Source of the DNA: Brachionus koreanus
Lineage: Eukaryota > Rotifera > Eurotatoria > Ploima > Brachionidae
Direction of reading: 5' to 3'
Assembly (NCBI GenBank): GCA_016987375.1
Contig: PJRA01000077.1
Location: forward strand, 957,964 to 994,866
DNA length: 36,903 nt
The notes below the pieces were generated by a model. The model did no database searches, was not told where the DNA came from, and saw only the letters and a list, made by a program, of their open reading frames with translations. Shown in pieces: positions 1-10,963 of this stretch (the first letter of the stretch is position 1; the number at the start of each line of letters is the position of its first letter). The position numbers and the translations under genes are program-made.

Positions 1-129
1 TACACGAACGTTTTCTTGAGCATACCAAGCATGTTGTTAGCTTTATTAACGCAGTTGTCAATTTGATCATTCCATTTGAGTTTATTGTTCACCATTACAC
101 CAAGGTCACGCTCAGTAGTAGTCTCAGCT
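1..129 (-). mobile_element. LINE (non-LTR) reverse transcriptase fragment, C-terminal part
   Basis: Read on the minus strand, about 38 codons are open and give the pattern ERDLGVMVNNKLKWNDQ followed by VNKANNMLGMLKKTF. This is the segment just after the catalytic palm of CR1/jockey-like non-LTR reverse transcriptases, where 'ERDLGV...' and 'KAN..LG...RTF' are typical. The part that would come earlier in the protein is missing to the right of about 129, where in-frame similarity stops. The later part lies beyond the left edge of the window. It is a truncated transposon copy, not a host gene, and belongs to the same general family as the relics near 9.2-9.45 kb and 20.57-21.14 kb. The clade is inferred from motif style only. 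Confidence 0.8.
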
Positions 130-170
130 AACTAACTAAATAAGAAAATAGTTTTCTTTATTATAATTAT

Positions 171-238
171 TTAAGGGCATAAGAAACAGACCGAATTAAG
201 TAGGAGACAAATAAATCTTTTAAGTTATAGGCCCTTAA
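171..238. repeat. 68-bp repeat with TTAAGGG/CCCTTAA ends, copy A
   Basis: This unit begins TTAAGGGC and ends GCCCTTAA, so its termini are inverted repeats. A second unit of exactly the same length lies at 25559-25626, and the two share blocks such as ACAGACC, GGAGACAA/AGAGACAA and AAATCTTTT in the same order. A diverged third copy in the opposite orientation is at about 25060-25128. It could be a very small MITE or a hairpin-forming dispersed repeat. Function is unknown. Confidence 0.6.
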
Positions 239-1272
239 AAATTAGTAAAAATTTAAATTTGTTTGCATTTGTTGATACAACTGAAGTATTTTTTTAGTTG
301 ATTACCCAAATTTTACACTTGTTTTGATTAACATCAATTGCCGAGGATTTAGAGCTTGTTGTCAGCAAAACACAAGTTTGCTTTTAAGGGGAAGATCATC
401 TTCGATTCCTAGTTCTTCATCATTCAATGTTTCGCTTGCTGGGTCCTCTAAAATGCTTTCTTTCGATAATGGTTGACTCATTTTCAAAATTTTTGAATCT
501 CATAGTTATTCACTTATTATTTATTTATTTTCTTACCGAGATAATGCTCCTTCAGATTAAAAAAAAATATAAAATTAAAAAAAAAATTTATAATCAAAAT
601 AAAATAAAATAAAATGTAGAAAAGAAAAAAGTAGTTAAAAAAGTTAAAATATTAAAAAATAGTTAAAATGAAATTAGGAGTAACAGGGTACATAGGCTCA
701 GGAAAAAAGAAAGAAATAGTAAAGTAGCAGTTACACAATGGAGATGGGTATTCGATATTTCTTGATTCGAAACATGCTTTGTAGTTAATAATAAAATGCT
801 TTAATAACTTAAAACTTATCAGTTGTTTTCCATTAAGCTTATGAAATTAATTAGTTTTAAATCTAATGAGTACATGGATAATTTATTAATATCGAGGTAA
901 ATATCATTCAATTAGGTAAAGTAAATTAAATTTGTGTAAGAAAACTATATGTGTTAAATAATTTTTATTTGTTTTTTTTTATTATATTTGTGGTATTTTT
1001 TACTATTTTTGTGGATATAGTCAACTGACGTTCCGTTTTTATCAAATTTTAATTTTAAAGTTAATTTAATAAGAATCAAATCAAACTCTTAATCTTTGAT
1101 CGTAGTTTGGCGTTAATTGAAATAAATAAATAGATATAAATTTATTAAATAAATTATTTTTTTTATACATTCAAAAAATAATTTAATCAAAATGGCTCTA
1201 AAGAATTATTATTGAAATTTATTTTTTTTAACTAATTTTAACTAATATTAATTTTTCTTAAAAAATTTAAAG
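239..1272. other. A+T-rich stretch left of the first Kirrel-like exon in the window
   Basis: This is presumably part of an intron of the Kirrel-like gene, because the exon starting at 1273 opens in mid-codon after a TAAAG acceptor. It holds a possible small coding segment on the minus strand (362-481, listed separately) and a short AAAAT tandem run near 592-615. I see no other immunoglobulin exon. The plus-strand open frame at 427-612 lies across this ORF and A-rich sequence and looks like chance. Confidence 0.5.
362..481 (-). CDS. possible small ORF or first coding exon, unrecognised
   Basis: A 39-codon minus-strand frame starts with ATG and reads MSQPLSKESILEDPASE, then an acidic segment, ending LKSKLVFC before TGA. 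Codon choice and mixed composition look more like coding sequence than the A+T-rich surroundings do. The acidic, Ser-rich N-terminus resembles the first exon of a soluble protein. A GT within the last codons (...CTT|GTGTTTT) could be a splice donor leading left, towards the LINE fragment and out of the window. I do not recognise a family. It lies opposite the presumed Kirrel-like intron. Alternatives are a piece of a processed pseudogene or chance. Confidence 0.3.
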   Translation of the reverse strand: MSQPLSKESILEDPASETLNDEELGIEDDLPLKSKLVFC

Positions 1273-4200
1273 ATGGTCCAAAAATTAGACAAGAATTGCC
1301 ATCACACAAGATAGTCAATGTCGGAGACTACTTGAGTCTAACTTGTGATGTTGATTCCAATCCAGAAAGTTCAGTTATCTGGACTTTTAATGAAACTGTT
1401 ATTTTTTACTACCCAAAATTGATTATTAGTTCGTTTAAAAAAGAAAATTATGGAATTTACAAATGCATTGCATCATTACGAGACTATCCAAGAGTCTATA
1501 GCAAGAGCATTATTCTTCCACCTGGACCTCCAATAATTGAATCAGAACCAGTTCAGTATGGTTATTATGGTCATCCAGGATCAATTCAATGTGTATTCCA
1601 AAAAGAACCTAAAACTGAAGTATACTAATTTAGAAGAGTAAAATAATTTAAATCAATTTTTTAATTAAGCAAATAGACTGGTTTAAAGAAAATCATCGTA
1701 TTGATTTTGATAAAGAAAAAAAATATCAATTAAAAAGTGAGGTCCTAGATAGAAAAGGTACCAGAAGTGTTTTGTTTTTCAGAGACATTTCCGAATCTGA
1801 TTTTGGTAACTATACGTGTAGGGGCTTAAACCATTATGGATCAACTAGTTTCAAAATTAAACTTAAACCTAAAGGTAAACAAAAAAATTAATTTAACTTT
1901 TAATTAAAGATTCTTTATTTAAGAAAAAGAAGTCAACAATATGCTCTCTGTTTTTGTTGTTTTCATGTTTTTGTTTATATCAGGAATAATACTTGGCTTT
2001 TTTTCCTATGTAAAATTTACAAGCTCACAGAATTTTAAAAAAAGTAAATGCTTTAATTAATAACAAGTTATTAATTTAAATTTTCTAATTATTAGCTAAG
2101 AGAAAGAGATCAAATATTCGGGAAGAATATTTTAAATCAAAGCCAAGTTTAATGCTTGATGGAAGGCATTTAAGTTACCCGAGTATTTATCGGAAACCGA
2201 GTCAAAATTTTCTGAAAAGACTTTCGAACCAGGTTTTTTTTTTAAATTTTTCTTAAAAATTGCAGTAAAAATTTTCTAATTTTCAGTAAATTTGATGTGA
2301 TATTTAAATTCGCAAATAGATTATAATAATTTAGATCTCATGTTTATTTTACTACCTTGAATACAATAATTTTTGTCACTGATTTATTTTTAGTATAAAA
2401 AAATTGCTTTTTTAATTAATAGCTATATCTTTTTCAAATGTGCATTTGAACAAGAACTGTTTTAGTGATAGATTGAATTATTATGAAGACAAAATTTACC
2501 TTGTAATTAATTTTTTATCCAAGAAAGCTTTATCGAGTTTTATTTCATAGACTTACAAAAAAAAAAATAAGAAATGTAAACTTTATTTTCTTAGAACATG
2601 AAAAGCATAGCATTTTCCAGCTTATATTAAAGAGGAGGAACAAATAGTCTATTAGTTTAGAAAGATTTTCTCAAAATTTTAAATTTAAACAAAAAACATA
2701 AAATTTATGCCCAATGAAACGATAAATATATTTTAACTAAAGACAACAACGTATTTCTCTAAGTGATAAAACATTCATTTTAGAACTAAGTTCTTTTAAA
2801 AAAGTCAGTTTTAATACAAGTTAACTTAACTTATGAAATATTTAGTCACCATTAAAATTGAACTTTGGTGATTAATTTTTTATTATTCATGGAATTATAA
2901 AAAATTATAAATCTTACTACCACACGATTTAATTTTATTCTGTTTCATGTCTCTAAAACCAAATTATTCTTTCTAGAAATTTGATAAAATTTTTCTTTTG
3001 TTAATTAATCTAATTTAATAAAAAGACCATAATGTTAAATGGATATAATCTTTAATAAAATATCTTTATCTAATTGTTTTGCAGAAAAAAACTCAAAAAG
3101 TTTGATAATTAAAAAAAAATTCATTTTGTTTGATTTAGTTTTTTGATTTTATAATGAAGTATTTTAATTTTAATCCTTTTTTTTTTCATTTACTTTTTAA
3201 ATCCAAATTTTTTTTGAGCTTTTCTTAAATTAAAGTTTATAAGAAAAATTTTAAATAGAAAAATATTTTCAAATTACAGACTTATAATAGTTAAAACTTT
3301 TGAATAAAATAATTAATATTCATATTAACTAAATATTATTAAAACCAAGTTAAAATTTTGATAACAAATTCAATACAATAAATTTCTAAATACTTTATTC
3401 TCAGACTTTTAGCAGCTAGCGAAAAGTTTGTTCAAAAATTGATCTAAATAATTTTTTTATGTGTTTAAATCTATTTAATGAAGCTTTGATAAATTGATCA
3501 CTCTGTCTCTTGGATAAATAAAAATATTGATTCATTTCTGAATTTAAAAATCTTAATTTGAAAATTTAATTTCAAAATAGAATTTTTTCCAAGATTTAAT
3601 AAATTTTTCTCTAATAAATTTGAGAAATTAAATAGAAATTGCTCTGCTTAAATTTCTAGCTCAAGTTCTACTCCAATCCAATCTAATAAGTTCATGGTTT
3701 AAGTGGTTCAATTCTTTTTTTATTTCCTATTGAATTGATTCATTTCAGTTTCTCTCCTATATTCTATTATATTCTGATGAGTTTTAGCTTAAGAATTTCC
3801 CTCTCTTAGCAAAAAAATGAATTTCTTAATCGACCAAGAACTATGCTGTTGATTAGTTTTTTGTTACACGTAAGATCATTCGACCAAGATCTTTCTCCAA
3901 TACACCAAGATCTTTCTCTTTACTTGTTTGTTTTTATTTAAATGTACAATCTAAGATTTAGTCCATCTGTTTAATATATAATTCCTCATCAAGGATAATG
4001 GTTAGTAAAATTAACACTAGAGATTACATAAAAACATAGTAAATTCCTCCAATTCTAATTAAAATTAATTACAAAAAATTAATTCTTGCTTTCTAAATTC
4101 TTCTGAATAAACATGTTTGTCTGACAATTTGTAGAAAATTAAATTAAAAACTTTTTATTTTGTTTGAATGATTACTCAATTCGACATTTGTAATTTGTTG

Positions 4201-5444
4201 ATTTTGAGATTTTCTATTACAAAAAAACATACTTATAAGCGTTTTATTTTTTTTCATAAATTTTTTCTTTTTGTTGCTAAAAAGTTCATTTATTTAATCT
4301 TTTAAATTATGATTTAAATTTGTTCAAAAATATTTTCTTATTCTAATATTTTTTTTAGAATTTTTATCTAAATAATTCAAATAAGAAAACACAATTTATC
4401 TTCACCGAAAATCTAAATAAATATTAAGTTAATTTAAATATTTTTAGTTAATTATTCACACTTGTTCGCCAAAAGAAATGACAAAATGATATTGAGAGAA
4501 ATTTATTTTGCAATATCTTTGAGCTTTTTGTTATTCACAATTTTTAATTGAAGCTCCGATGTTCTAAAGCCAAGGTATAAGTAAATACTCTAAGATAACA
4601 TGATCAAGTTAGCTTTGAATAAACTTAAACAAAAACATCCTCGACTTTATTTAAAATTGAGTTTTAGAATGATATAAGATAGTCTTTTCTTCATTCAACT
4701 ATTCATTTTCTAGTATTTAATTTTAGCATTTTGGAGCCATGTAAAATTGCAATAAATGCAATTAAGAGATATGATTTTCTCATAATTATTGGCTAGGTTT
4801 AATTTGATGGAAGACACTAGTTGGAAATTTTTGTCAATCATGAAATATCAAGAATTTTTTTAAAGTTTAGAGGACACGATTGCCAGTATGAAGTTAAATA
4901 TTTTTATTTACCACATAAATGTTAATTAGAACTTGAAAAATAAAATAGTACTTGTATTTCAGTTTATTATTTTGTATTTTTTTTTCCATAAATTTTTAAA
5001 TAATTGATCAACTTATAAATTTCTTCTTAATAAGTCTAATTAGTTTTAAAAAGACTTAATTGCCGGGAAAAATTAGTATTTTACTCCAGAGAATATTTTT
5101 TTCTCAATTCAGTTCTAATTTTAAATCTAATCTAAATTAAATTATTGAAAATTTTTATTGTAATTGAAAGAAAAATTTCTTAAAAAAAATTTAAAAATTC
5201 TTTGAATAAGAATATATATACTACGCGTGGTAGCCAAAGTTTTCAGCCTATCAATGAATATACAGACATTGGCGATGTGCGCAAAATGTCTCATTATGAA
5301 GGTAACAATTTAGACATGAATTATTATGACTATGAAATGAACAACTTGGTTCAAAGTCCAAGCGTAAGCGGAAAAAAAAGCATAGTCGAATCGTCCGAAA
5401 CTTCATTTATAAGTAATAAATCAGAATCTATCCAGTTCGATTAA
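1273..5444 (+). CDS. KIRREL: Kirrel/IrreC-rst-like immunoglobulin receptor, last five exons (5' end outside window)
   Basis: Five exons join in frame: 1273-1619, 1670-1874, 1924-2043, 2096-2232 and 5211-5444, giving 346 residues of a partial protein. The first has an Ig domain (LSLTC ... VIW ... NYGIYKC) and then LPPGPPIIESEPVQY, which closely matches the linker before the last Ig domain of vertebrate Kirrel. Exon 2 completes that domain (IDWFKEN ... SDFGNYTC). Exon 3 carries one transmembrane helix starting MLSVFVVFMF. Exons 4-5 form a basic then Tyr/Ser-rich cytoplasmic tail. In other animals this family mediates homophilic or heterophilic cell adhesion in neurons, muscle and filtration cells. 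The fourth intron is 2,978 nt with a weak GTTTTT donor. The last exon has no ATG of its own and joins in phase 0, so it is inferred to belong here. I see no PDZ-binding C-terminus (ends SIQFD). Confidence 0.8.
2233..5210. other. long intron of the Kirrel-like gene
   Basis: About 3 kb of A+T-rich sequence between two exons that join in phase 0. I found no open frames of coding character and no recognisable transposon. The only local structure noted is a 15-bp direct duplication (ACCAAGATCTTTCTC) at 3883-3897 and 3904-3918, with a looser third unit just upstream. Confidence 0.5.
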
Positions 5445-5874
5445 GACTTTATTAATTGCAAATATTTGAGCGGATGCCGAAAATATTTGAACAAGCTCAA
5501 CTAAATCACAAGGCTTAATGATCTTAGTTTGAGATTTACATTTAAATAGCTTAGTTGATTAGACATAGATAATTTAGCTTATACGTAAGTTGATGTTGTA
5601 TCTTTTATTTTTTCCTAAAGGTTAGTATGGGTCGTACATTAAAACTAGATTTATCTTTAATTAAATCTCGAGTCGAGTCGAGATTTTAAAAGCAATTTGA
5701 ATATACAAAACTAGGCCAGCTAGAATAAATAATCTCAAAGTTTATTAAAATTTAAGAGCCTCATTTACGCACAAGTTTATTGCCGTTCTAAATATGCCAA
5801 ATCGTTCCCATTAAATTAGCTTTGGTTAAATGCTTTTTTATTTTTAACCTAAAAAAATAAACTTGCTGATTTTA
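5445..5874. other. 3' flank of Kirrel-like gene, with a short palindrome
   Basis: Presumed 3' UTR and spacer. A perfect hairpin with 9-bp arms (AAATCTCGA ... TCGAGATTT, 6-nt loop) lies at 5663-5686, built from overlapping TCGAG units. No coding sequence seen. Confidence 0.4.
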
Positions 5875-5892
5875 AGGTGACAAGTGTCACCT
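5875..5892. promoter_or_regulatory. perfect palindrome AGGTGACA-AG-TGTCACCT upstream of a TATA box
   Basis: An 8-bp perfect inverted repeat with a 2-bp spacer. Each arm carries AGGTG/CACCT, a core used by several zinc-finger, T-box and nuclear-receptor factors. It ends 20 bp before a TATA-like box. A regulatory role is inferred from symmetry and position only. Confidence 0.4.
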
Positions 5893-5912
5893 ATACGTTA
5901 ATTCTCAAGCTC

Positions 5913-5920
5913 TATATAAA
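5913..5920 (+). promoter_or_regulatory. TATA-like box (TATATAAA), probable promoter of the PPP1R14-type gene
   Basis: TATATAAA sits in a slightly more GC-rich patch than its surroundings, after the palindrome at 5875-5892. The next plus-strand coding region begins at 6876. The transcription start would be near 5945, leaving a long 5' UTR or a leader intron. A+T-rich DNA yields chance TATA matches, so this is tentative. Confidence 0.35.
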
Positions 5921-6850
5921 AAATCGCAGCAAAGTTTTTTGGATTCAAGTTTTTAGTTCTCATCAAAAATCAAGTTTGCTTACATTCACTCAATCGAAAA
6001 ATAAATAATTAGATTTTTCGAATGACTGACTAAATAAATGAGATTTTTAAATTAATTCAGATTTGTTTTGAGGAAATATCTGTCTTTCTTTTTTTCAATT
6101 TTTTTGATTTTTTTAAATTTTAATTGAAAAAGTCAAGACTTTCATAGAGATGAATAAAATAGAACTCTTTGTTTTTATTTATCAAATTTAAAAAATATGT
6201 ATTAAAAAAATGTTATGAAGGCTTAAACTCAATTAATTAAGATATTTCTATTAATTTTTTACACTCAAAGTAAAAAGAGTTTATCCGGCAGCTTTTCAAG
6301 TCTTAATCGAATTAGATAAGAATTTTTGGAAGCAAATTTGATCAATTTTTCGCCTATAGATCCGATAGATGGTGAACACAACTATCTAAATTGTGAGACC
6401 GACGTTTGAGCAACGATGTAATTTTGATTGTTAGTTTTTGATTTTTTGCCCTAGGGAAATAGATTTTTTTATAAATTTGGCACAAGATTAATGTGCTTTG
6501 AAGAAAATTATTTATGTATTTTACAATTAGCATGCAAAATAGTTGCAAGGATCAGTAAATAAAATATGAATTTAAATTCAATTTTTTTCTTTATTCCATT
6601 TATCAGTGTTTATTCCAGCCTTGAGCTTCCGTTTAAAATAAAAATATCTTAATTATCTTTATATTGAATTAATGAGACATGTTTAGAAAACAAGATCCAA
6701 TTTTCTATTTGAATAGAGATAAACTTATAATGAATGCATATTGTTTGTTTAGCCATTTCATTAAGCTTTGATAAAAGACGTAGGCAAATTTAGCTTCTTG
6801 AGCTCTAAAATCGAGTGTTGTTCTCTTTAGACTTTTTTCGACTCAACTAA

Positions 6851-6874
6851 ATGAAAGCTGTCCTGGTACGCTAA
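6851..6874 (+). promoter_or_regulatory. seven-codon upstream ORF ending one base before the start codon
   Basis: ATG at 6851 opens a short frame (MKAVLVR) closed by TAA at 6872-6874. The main ATG follows at 6876 after a single G. If the leader is transcribed as written, translation of the main frame would depend on leaky scanning or reinitiation. It is also possible that ...GCTAAG is a splice acceptor, which would remove the uORF from the mRNA. Confidence 0.4.
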
Positions 6875-6875
6875 G

Positions 6876-9800
6876 ATGATAAACGATGGAAAGTATTCAA
6901 AGAATGGCTTTATAGCCACTAACTCGGCCTCATCGGCCCCTAAAAACTCCTCGATTCTGAACCAGTATCCGATCAAGTCTATAATTAACTATAGCAACGA
7001 TATGACCAGCAGTATTAATCGAACAAAGGTGAACTCGAATGCCACCGCCCCCACCTGCAACGCAAATGTTAAATTTAGCGGCCTAATTTTTAAAGAGAAA
7101 ATAGATGATAGAGAAAAATATCTTACTGCTAAATATCCCAATCATCAAATGGCACTAATTAAGAAAAGACTTAAAGTTGAATTCTGGATCGATGAGCAGC
7201 TTAAATTTTTGTTCGATATTTCTGTAAATTTGAATTTTTTTTTAATTTTAAAATAAAAAAAATTTTTTTTTCAAGGAGGATGATACAAAAGAAGATTATG
7301 ACATATGTGCTGACGATTTGGTAGACACTTTGCTGGATATGGAAACTGATATGGAACGTGAATATCATATTATGGTAATTTTTTTCTGTTTTTTTTTTTA
7401 TCAAATTCAATATATTTTTTTAAGAATTTCTGTTAAATTAAATTTTTGCATAAAATATAATCGTTTAGATCCGTATTTATTTAATATAAATCAGTTTTTT
7501 TTTCTTAGAAAAAATGATAAAAATCTAATTCATTTTTTTAATTTAAAATAGAAATAAATTAGCATTTTCTTGATATTTGCGAAGAAGGTATGACTTCAAC
7601 TTTTAAATAAACTTAATGGTAGTGTTGGATACCGTCAGTGACGGCCAATTGAATTCTCCGTATTTCGGCAAAGTAAAAATTCTTATCAAATTTTATTTCT
7701 CAAATTTTTATTTTTTAAACTGTTAAAAAAGGATTTTATTGTCTAAAAATGCATTAAAATTTATATGGGCATTTAAGATTTTTGATCTAATTTGAAAAAT
7801 GAAATTTGATCAAAATTTTTACTTTGTCCATATTTCCAACCATAATATTTTTCTAGATTTGTTTTTGATTATTCTATCTATGAAAATTATCCTTATTTTT
7901 CATTCTAATGATAAGAACAATAAAATTATTTTGCATATAGGAAGAGTAAACTCTATTTTAAATTGATGAATTAAATGACTATAAAGAGCAATTCGGAAAT
8001 ATTTGCCAGTCAACAAATTTAGTAGCTTCAAGATATTAAGATTATGGAAGAAAAATTTCAATTTAAAAAATGTAATAAATATTTCACTTAAAAAAATGGG
8101 AATTTAAATTTCATTTCGTATATTTTATTTATAGTTAGTACTGTACTGTCCTTAAGGAGTATTTTTGAAAAAATTAATGATTTAGCGATAATGAATAAAA
8201 AGGTTTACCAGAAATATTTAAATTAATTAGGTGAAAATTTATGAATACTGAAGCTGTGAGACAATTTTTTCAAAATAAATTTTTAAAAATTACTATTTCT
8301 TAAAACAGAAACATGATTGTGACGATTGCATGATTCTAATTTAGTAATATTAGGATATTTGAATAAAATATTGTACTCAAGGATCTCTTCAATTTTAAGA
8401 AAAAAATATCATAAAATATTTCTGCAAAAAATAGGGCATAGATTATTTGATTGTTTTTAATAATATTCATTTTTATCAGTTATTTTATTTTAACGTATTT
8501 GTAAAAAAGAATTTTTTAGGTGAAAATAATAAAATAAAAGATTTCAAACTTTTAATAATTATCTAATTTTTATTAAGTATAAAGACTTGAAAAGTGTTTT
8601 TGTAAACCAAGTAAGGATAAGAAAATTTTTAATCGAAATTTTTTAAATATCGAATTATCTAAAAGATATTACTAATTAATTTCATCTAACAATCGTAATT
8701 TTTAATTGAAATTTTATGATTTTTTAGTTATATGTTATACCAAGATAAGAAATTTATTCGATTTGAAGCTTGTTCTTGAGTTTTAAATGTATCTTTACCA
8801 AAACTCTTCTATTAAGCAAATTTTCCATATTTTCCTCTTCTTTATTTATCAATCTTCAATGGGAAATTTTTTTTACATTAAATTTCTAAATTTACATCAT
8901 TTTCTAAATACTAAAAAACCTAAAAACATTAAAACAAAAAAAATCATTGAGGTTTTTTAAGCTATGACAGAAAATTCATCTGTATTCTGAGCCATTTGTC
9001 CAAATTATTTATTAAGTGTTCTGAATTAACTGTTCCAACTATTAACTTCTTGGTTAGTAAAGAAATGATATGATTGCATTAAAATTTTCACTTATTATCT
9101 AACAATGCATTTATAATGTATTAATATTTAAACTATTTCCAAAATTAATAATTTCGAATGCACTAATTATTTTTAATAACTAAGTTAAATCACCTCTTAG
9201 GCGTTTAATTTTAAGTTCAGTTGAATTACAAATCCTAAATCTAGTTGAGTAATGAGATTTCCAAAGTGAAGGAATGAATTTCGTCGCTCTTCTTTTTACT
9301 TTCTAGATTTCTGTAAATGATTTCTGATTTCTTTCTTAAGGAATGAACACTGTGAACTTAAAGCAAACTCTACATGAGGTCTTACCAATATTGTGTAAAG
9401 CATTCTAAATGAATCAATGTTCAACTTTATTAAAGTTTAAGCTATCATGCCCAAAATAAGATTTTCACGTGTGGTACATATATGATTTAGTTTTTCATAC
9501 CTGTAATAAAAAATACAACCAAAGCAAGAAGTTTTTGCACCAAAATGCACTATACTCTTCATAATATAATATACATCTCTTAAGTTCTTTTTGGTTTTGA
9601 ACTATAGATAATAATTTTTAAAAATTGCTTTTTTTCTCATTTATCAAACGAGTTGAAAGAAATTCTTTGATATTTAAAATAAAAAGGTCCAAGTTTTAAA
9701 AATTGAACAATGACCCCTAGTTACTCTTGGAGAATAAACCTGAAGAAGATTATTATAGATAATTATTATATGTTAATAATATAGATTATAATATATTAAA

Positions 9801-10530
9801 TAATAATCTGCTTATAATATAATTTATTAATTAAATTTTAATTAAATATTACGATTAAAAAGATTTAAAAAAAAATGTTTTTGAAACATGATCTTGATTT
9901 CAAAGTAAAAATTTGCTATTTTTTTCAATTTTAATTAATTATTGATTTTTTAAAAATTTATTTGTAAAAGGTTTTTTTATTTTTTTTTATAAATAATTTA
10001 AAACTCTACCAAAAAAATTCCAATAAAAAAAATTCAAAAAGTATAAAGAATTTAAGAGTTTCCTTATTTTATCTCTAGATAAATAAATTATTAAGAATTA
10101 GAAAAGAGAAATCAAAACGCTTGTGCTAAAAATATTCTTGATTATGAGGGAATGTAATTTGGTTGTGAAAATAATCATCACAAATTCGATTAAAGTAGAA
10201 ACTAACTAGATAACATAAAAATTACCTTTTTTCATAAAAATTAACTATCCTGATATGTTTAAAGACTAAGATATTTTGCAGAAGCAATTTTTTAAATATT
10301 GAAATTGTTTTCTTGTTAATAATACTTTCAATATAATTATTCAAGACTAACTTAAAATTTTTAAATTTTTAGAAACAATTAACCAAAGTGAAAAAAAGCA
10401 AGGAAGAAGTATCTGTAAGTATCATTGACTAAAAATAAAATGTTTAATATTATTCTATTTTTTTAATAAAAAAAAAAATTTAATTTAGAAATTTGTCGAT
10501 GATCTTTTGGCCAAGCTAAGAATGCTTTAA
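6876..10530 (+). CDS. PPP1R14: PPP1R14-family (CPI-17/PHI-1-like) protein phosphatase 1 inhibitor
   Basis: Four phase-0 exons, 6876-7223, 7276-7374, 10373-10414 and 10489-10530, give a 176-residue protein. A low-complexity Ser/Asn-rich N-terminus (1-65) precedes the family core: KYLTAKY, KKRLKVEFWIDEQL (97-109), an acidic DDLVDTLLDMETD stretch and KFVDDLLAKLRML at the C-terminus, matching the order in vertebrate PPP1R14 proteins. Thr84 in LTAKY aligns with the phosphorylated Thr38 of CPI-17, so kinase-controlled inhibition of myosin/PP1 phosphatase is the likely role. The second intron is 2,998 nt and contains transposon debris. A possible mini-exon just before it (7552-7587) has an in-frame stop and was left out; joining exon 2 to exon 3 gives the better family match. 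The start is the first in-frame ATG. Confidence 0.82.
7620..7649. repeat. hAT-like transposon terminus, copy 1
   Basis: Starts TAGTGTTGG and contains CCGTCAGTGACGG, a near-palindrome, in an otherwise A+T-rich intron. Twenty-five of 30 positions match, in inverted orientation, the sequence at 13482-13511. The TAGTGTTGG start resembles hAT terminal repeats. No partner end is obvious within the intron. Confidence 0.45.
9190..9450 (-). pseudogene. decayed LINE reverse transcriptase C-terminal domain
   Basis: The minus strand gives, in order, RMLYTILVRPHVEFA, LKKEIRNHLQK, RRATKFIPSLWKSHYSTRF and KIKRLRGDLT, separated by a stop and a frame change. These are the hallmark strings after the RT palm in CR1/jockey-like elements ('LYK.LVRPHLEYA', 'QRRATKLIP.L', 'RRLRGDLI'). 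It is a short truncated copy inserted antisense in the PPP1R14-type intron and is clearly dead. It overlaps the same protein region as the relic at 20571-21140 and continues just beyond the region seen at 1-129. Confidence 0.78.
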
Positions 10531-10963
10531 TGAAATGAAAAGAGATAAACATTAGCCAAAATTGAACCATAAAATTTGATGTATTAAATATGTTTTAAAT
10601 GGATTAATTATTTTTAAAATTTGTTTTATAAAAAAATTGTTTTTGTTTTACATTTTTTTAGATAGCTTATTTATCTTAACCAAATAAAGGCTTGAAAACA
10701 TTTTTTTTTTAATTGAATAAATCATCGCATGTTCTAAACAAACATTTTCTCTTTGTAAAAAGCATGTGCCTTTGAATAAATCATTTGTTAATAAAAAGAT
10801 AGCTCGATCATTTGACTTAGTCCATTATTACGTAAAAATAGCTTTAAAATGTTTCTAATAATAAAAATTATCTCAAGACTTGTGATCGAGCTCGTTATCA
10901 TAAATTTACACTATATTAAGGACTTTGTCTAAAAATTAGTTTATACTAAATAGTCTTTAAAAA
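10531..10963. other. spacer between the PPP1R14-type gene and CLN8
   Basis: About 430 bp with same-strand genes on both sides, so it must hold the 3' end signals of the first gene and the promoter of the second. AATAAA-type words are too common here to choose one. No other feature seen. Confidence 0.4.

Larger units (their letters stand above)
7375..10372. other. large intron of the PPP1R14-type gene carrying transposon remnants
   Basis: Mostly featureless A+T-rich DNA. It contains a hAT-like terminus at 7620-7649 and a minus-strand LINE relic at 9190-9450, both listed separately. An extreme A+T run rich in ATTATAT-type words lies near 9740-9850. Confidence 0.5.

Noticed and set aside
427..612. 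61-codon plus-strand ORF
   Set aside because: It overlaps the better minus-strand frame and then runs into Lys/Ile/Tyr-rich translation of A+T-rich DNA.
7552..7587. Extra PPP1R14 exon before the gtatga donor
   Set aside because: In the required phase it meets TAA at its second codon; a shorter acceptor choice (7563) breaks the reading phase. Joining exon 2 directly to 10373 restores the family pattern.
9740..9850. A+T run as a replication origin or matrix-attachment site
   Set aside because: Extreme A+T content alone is no evidence in a genome this A+T-rich.
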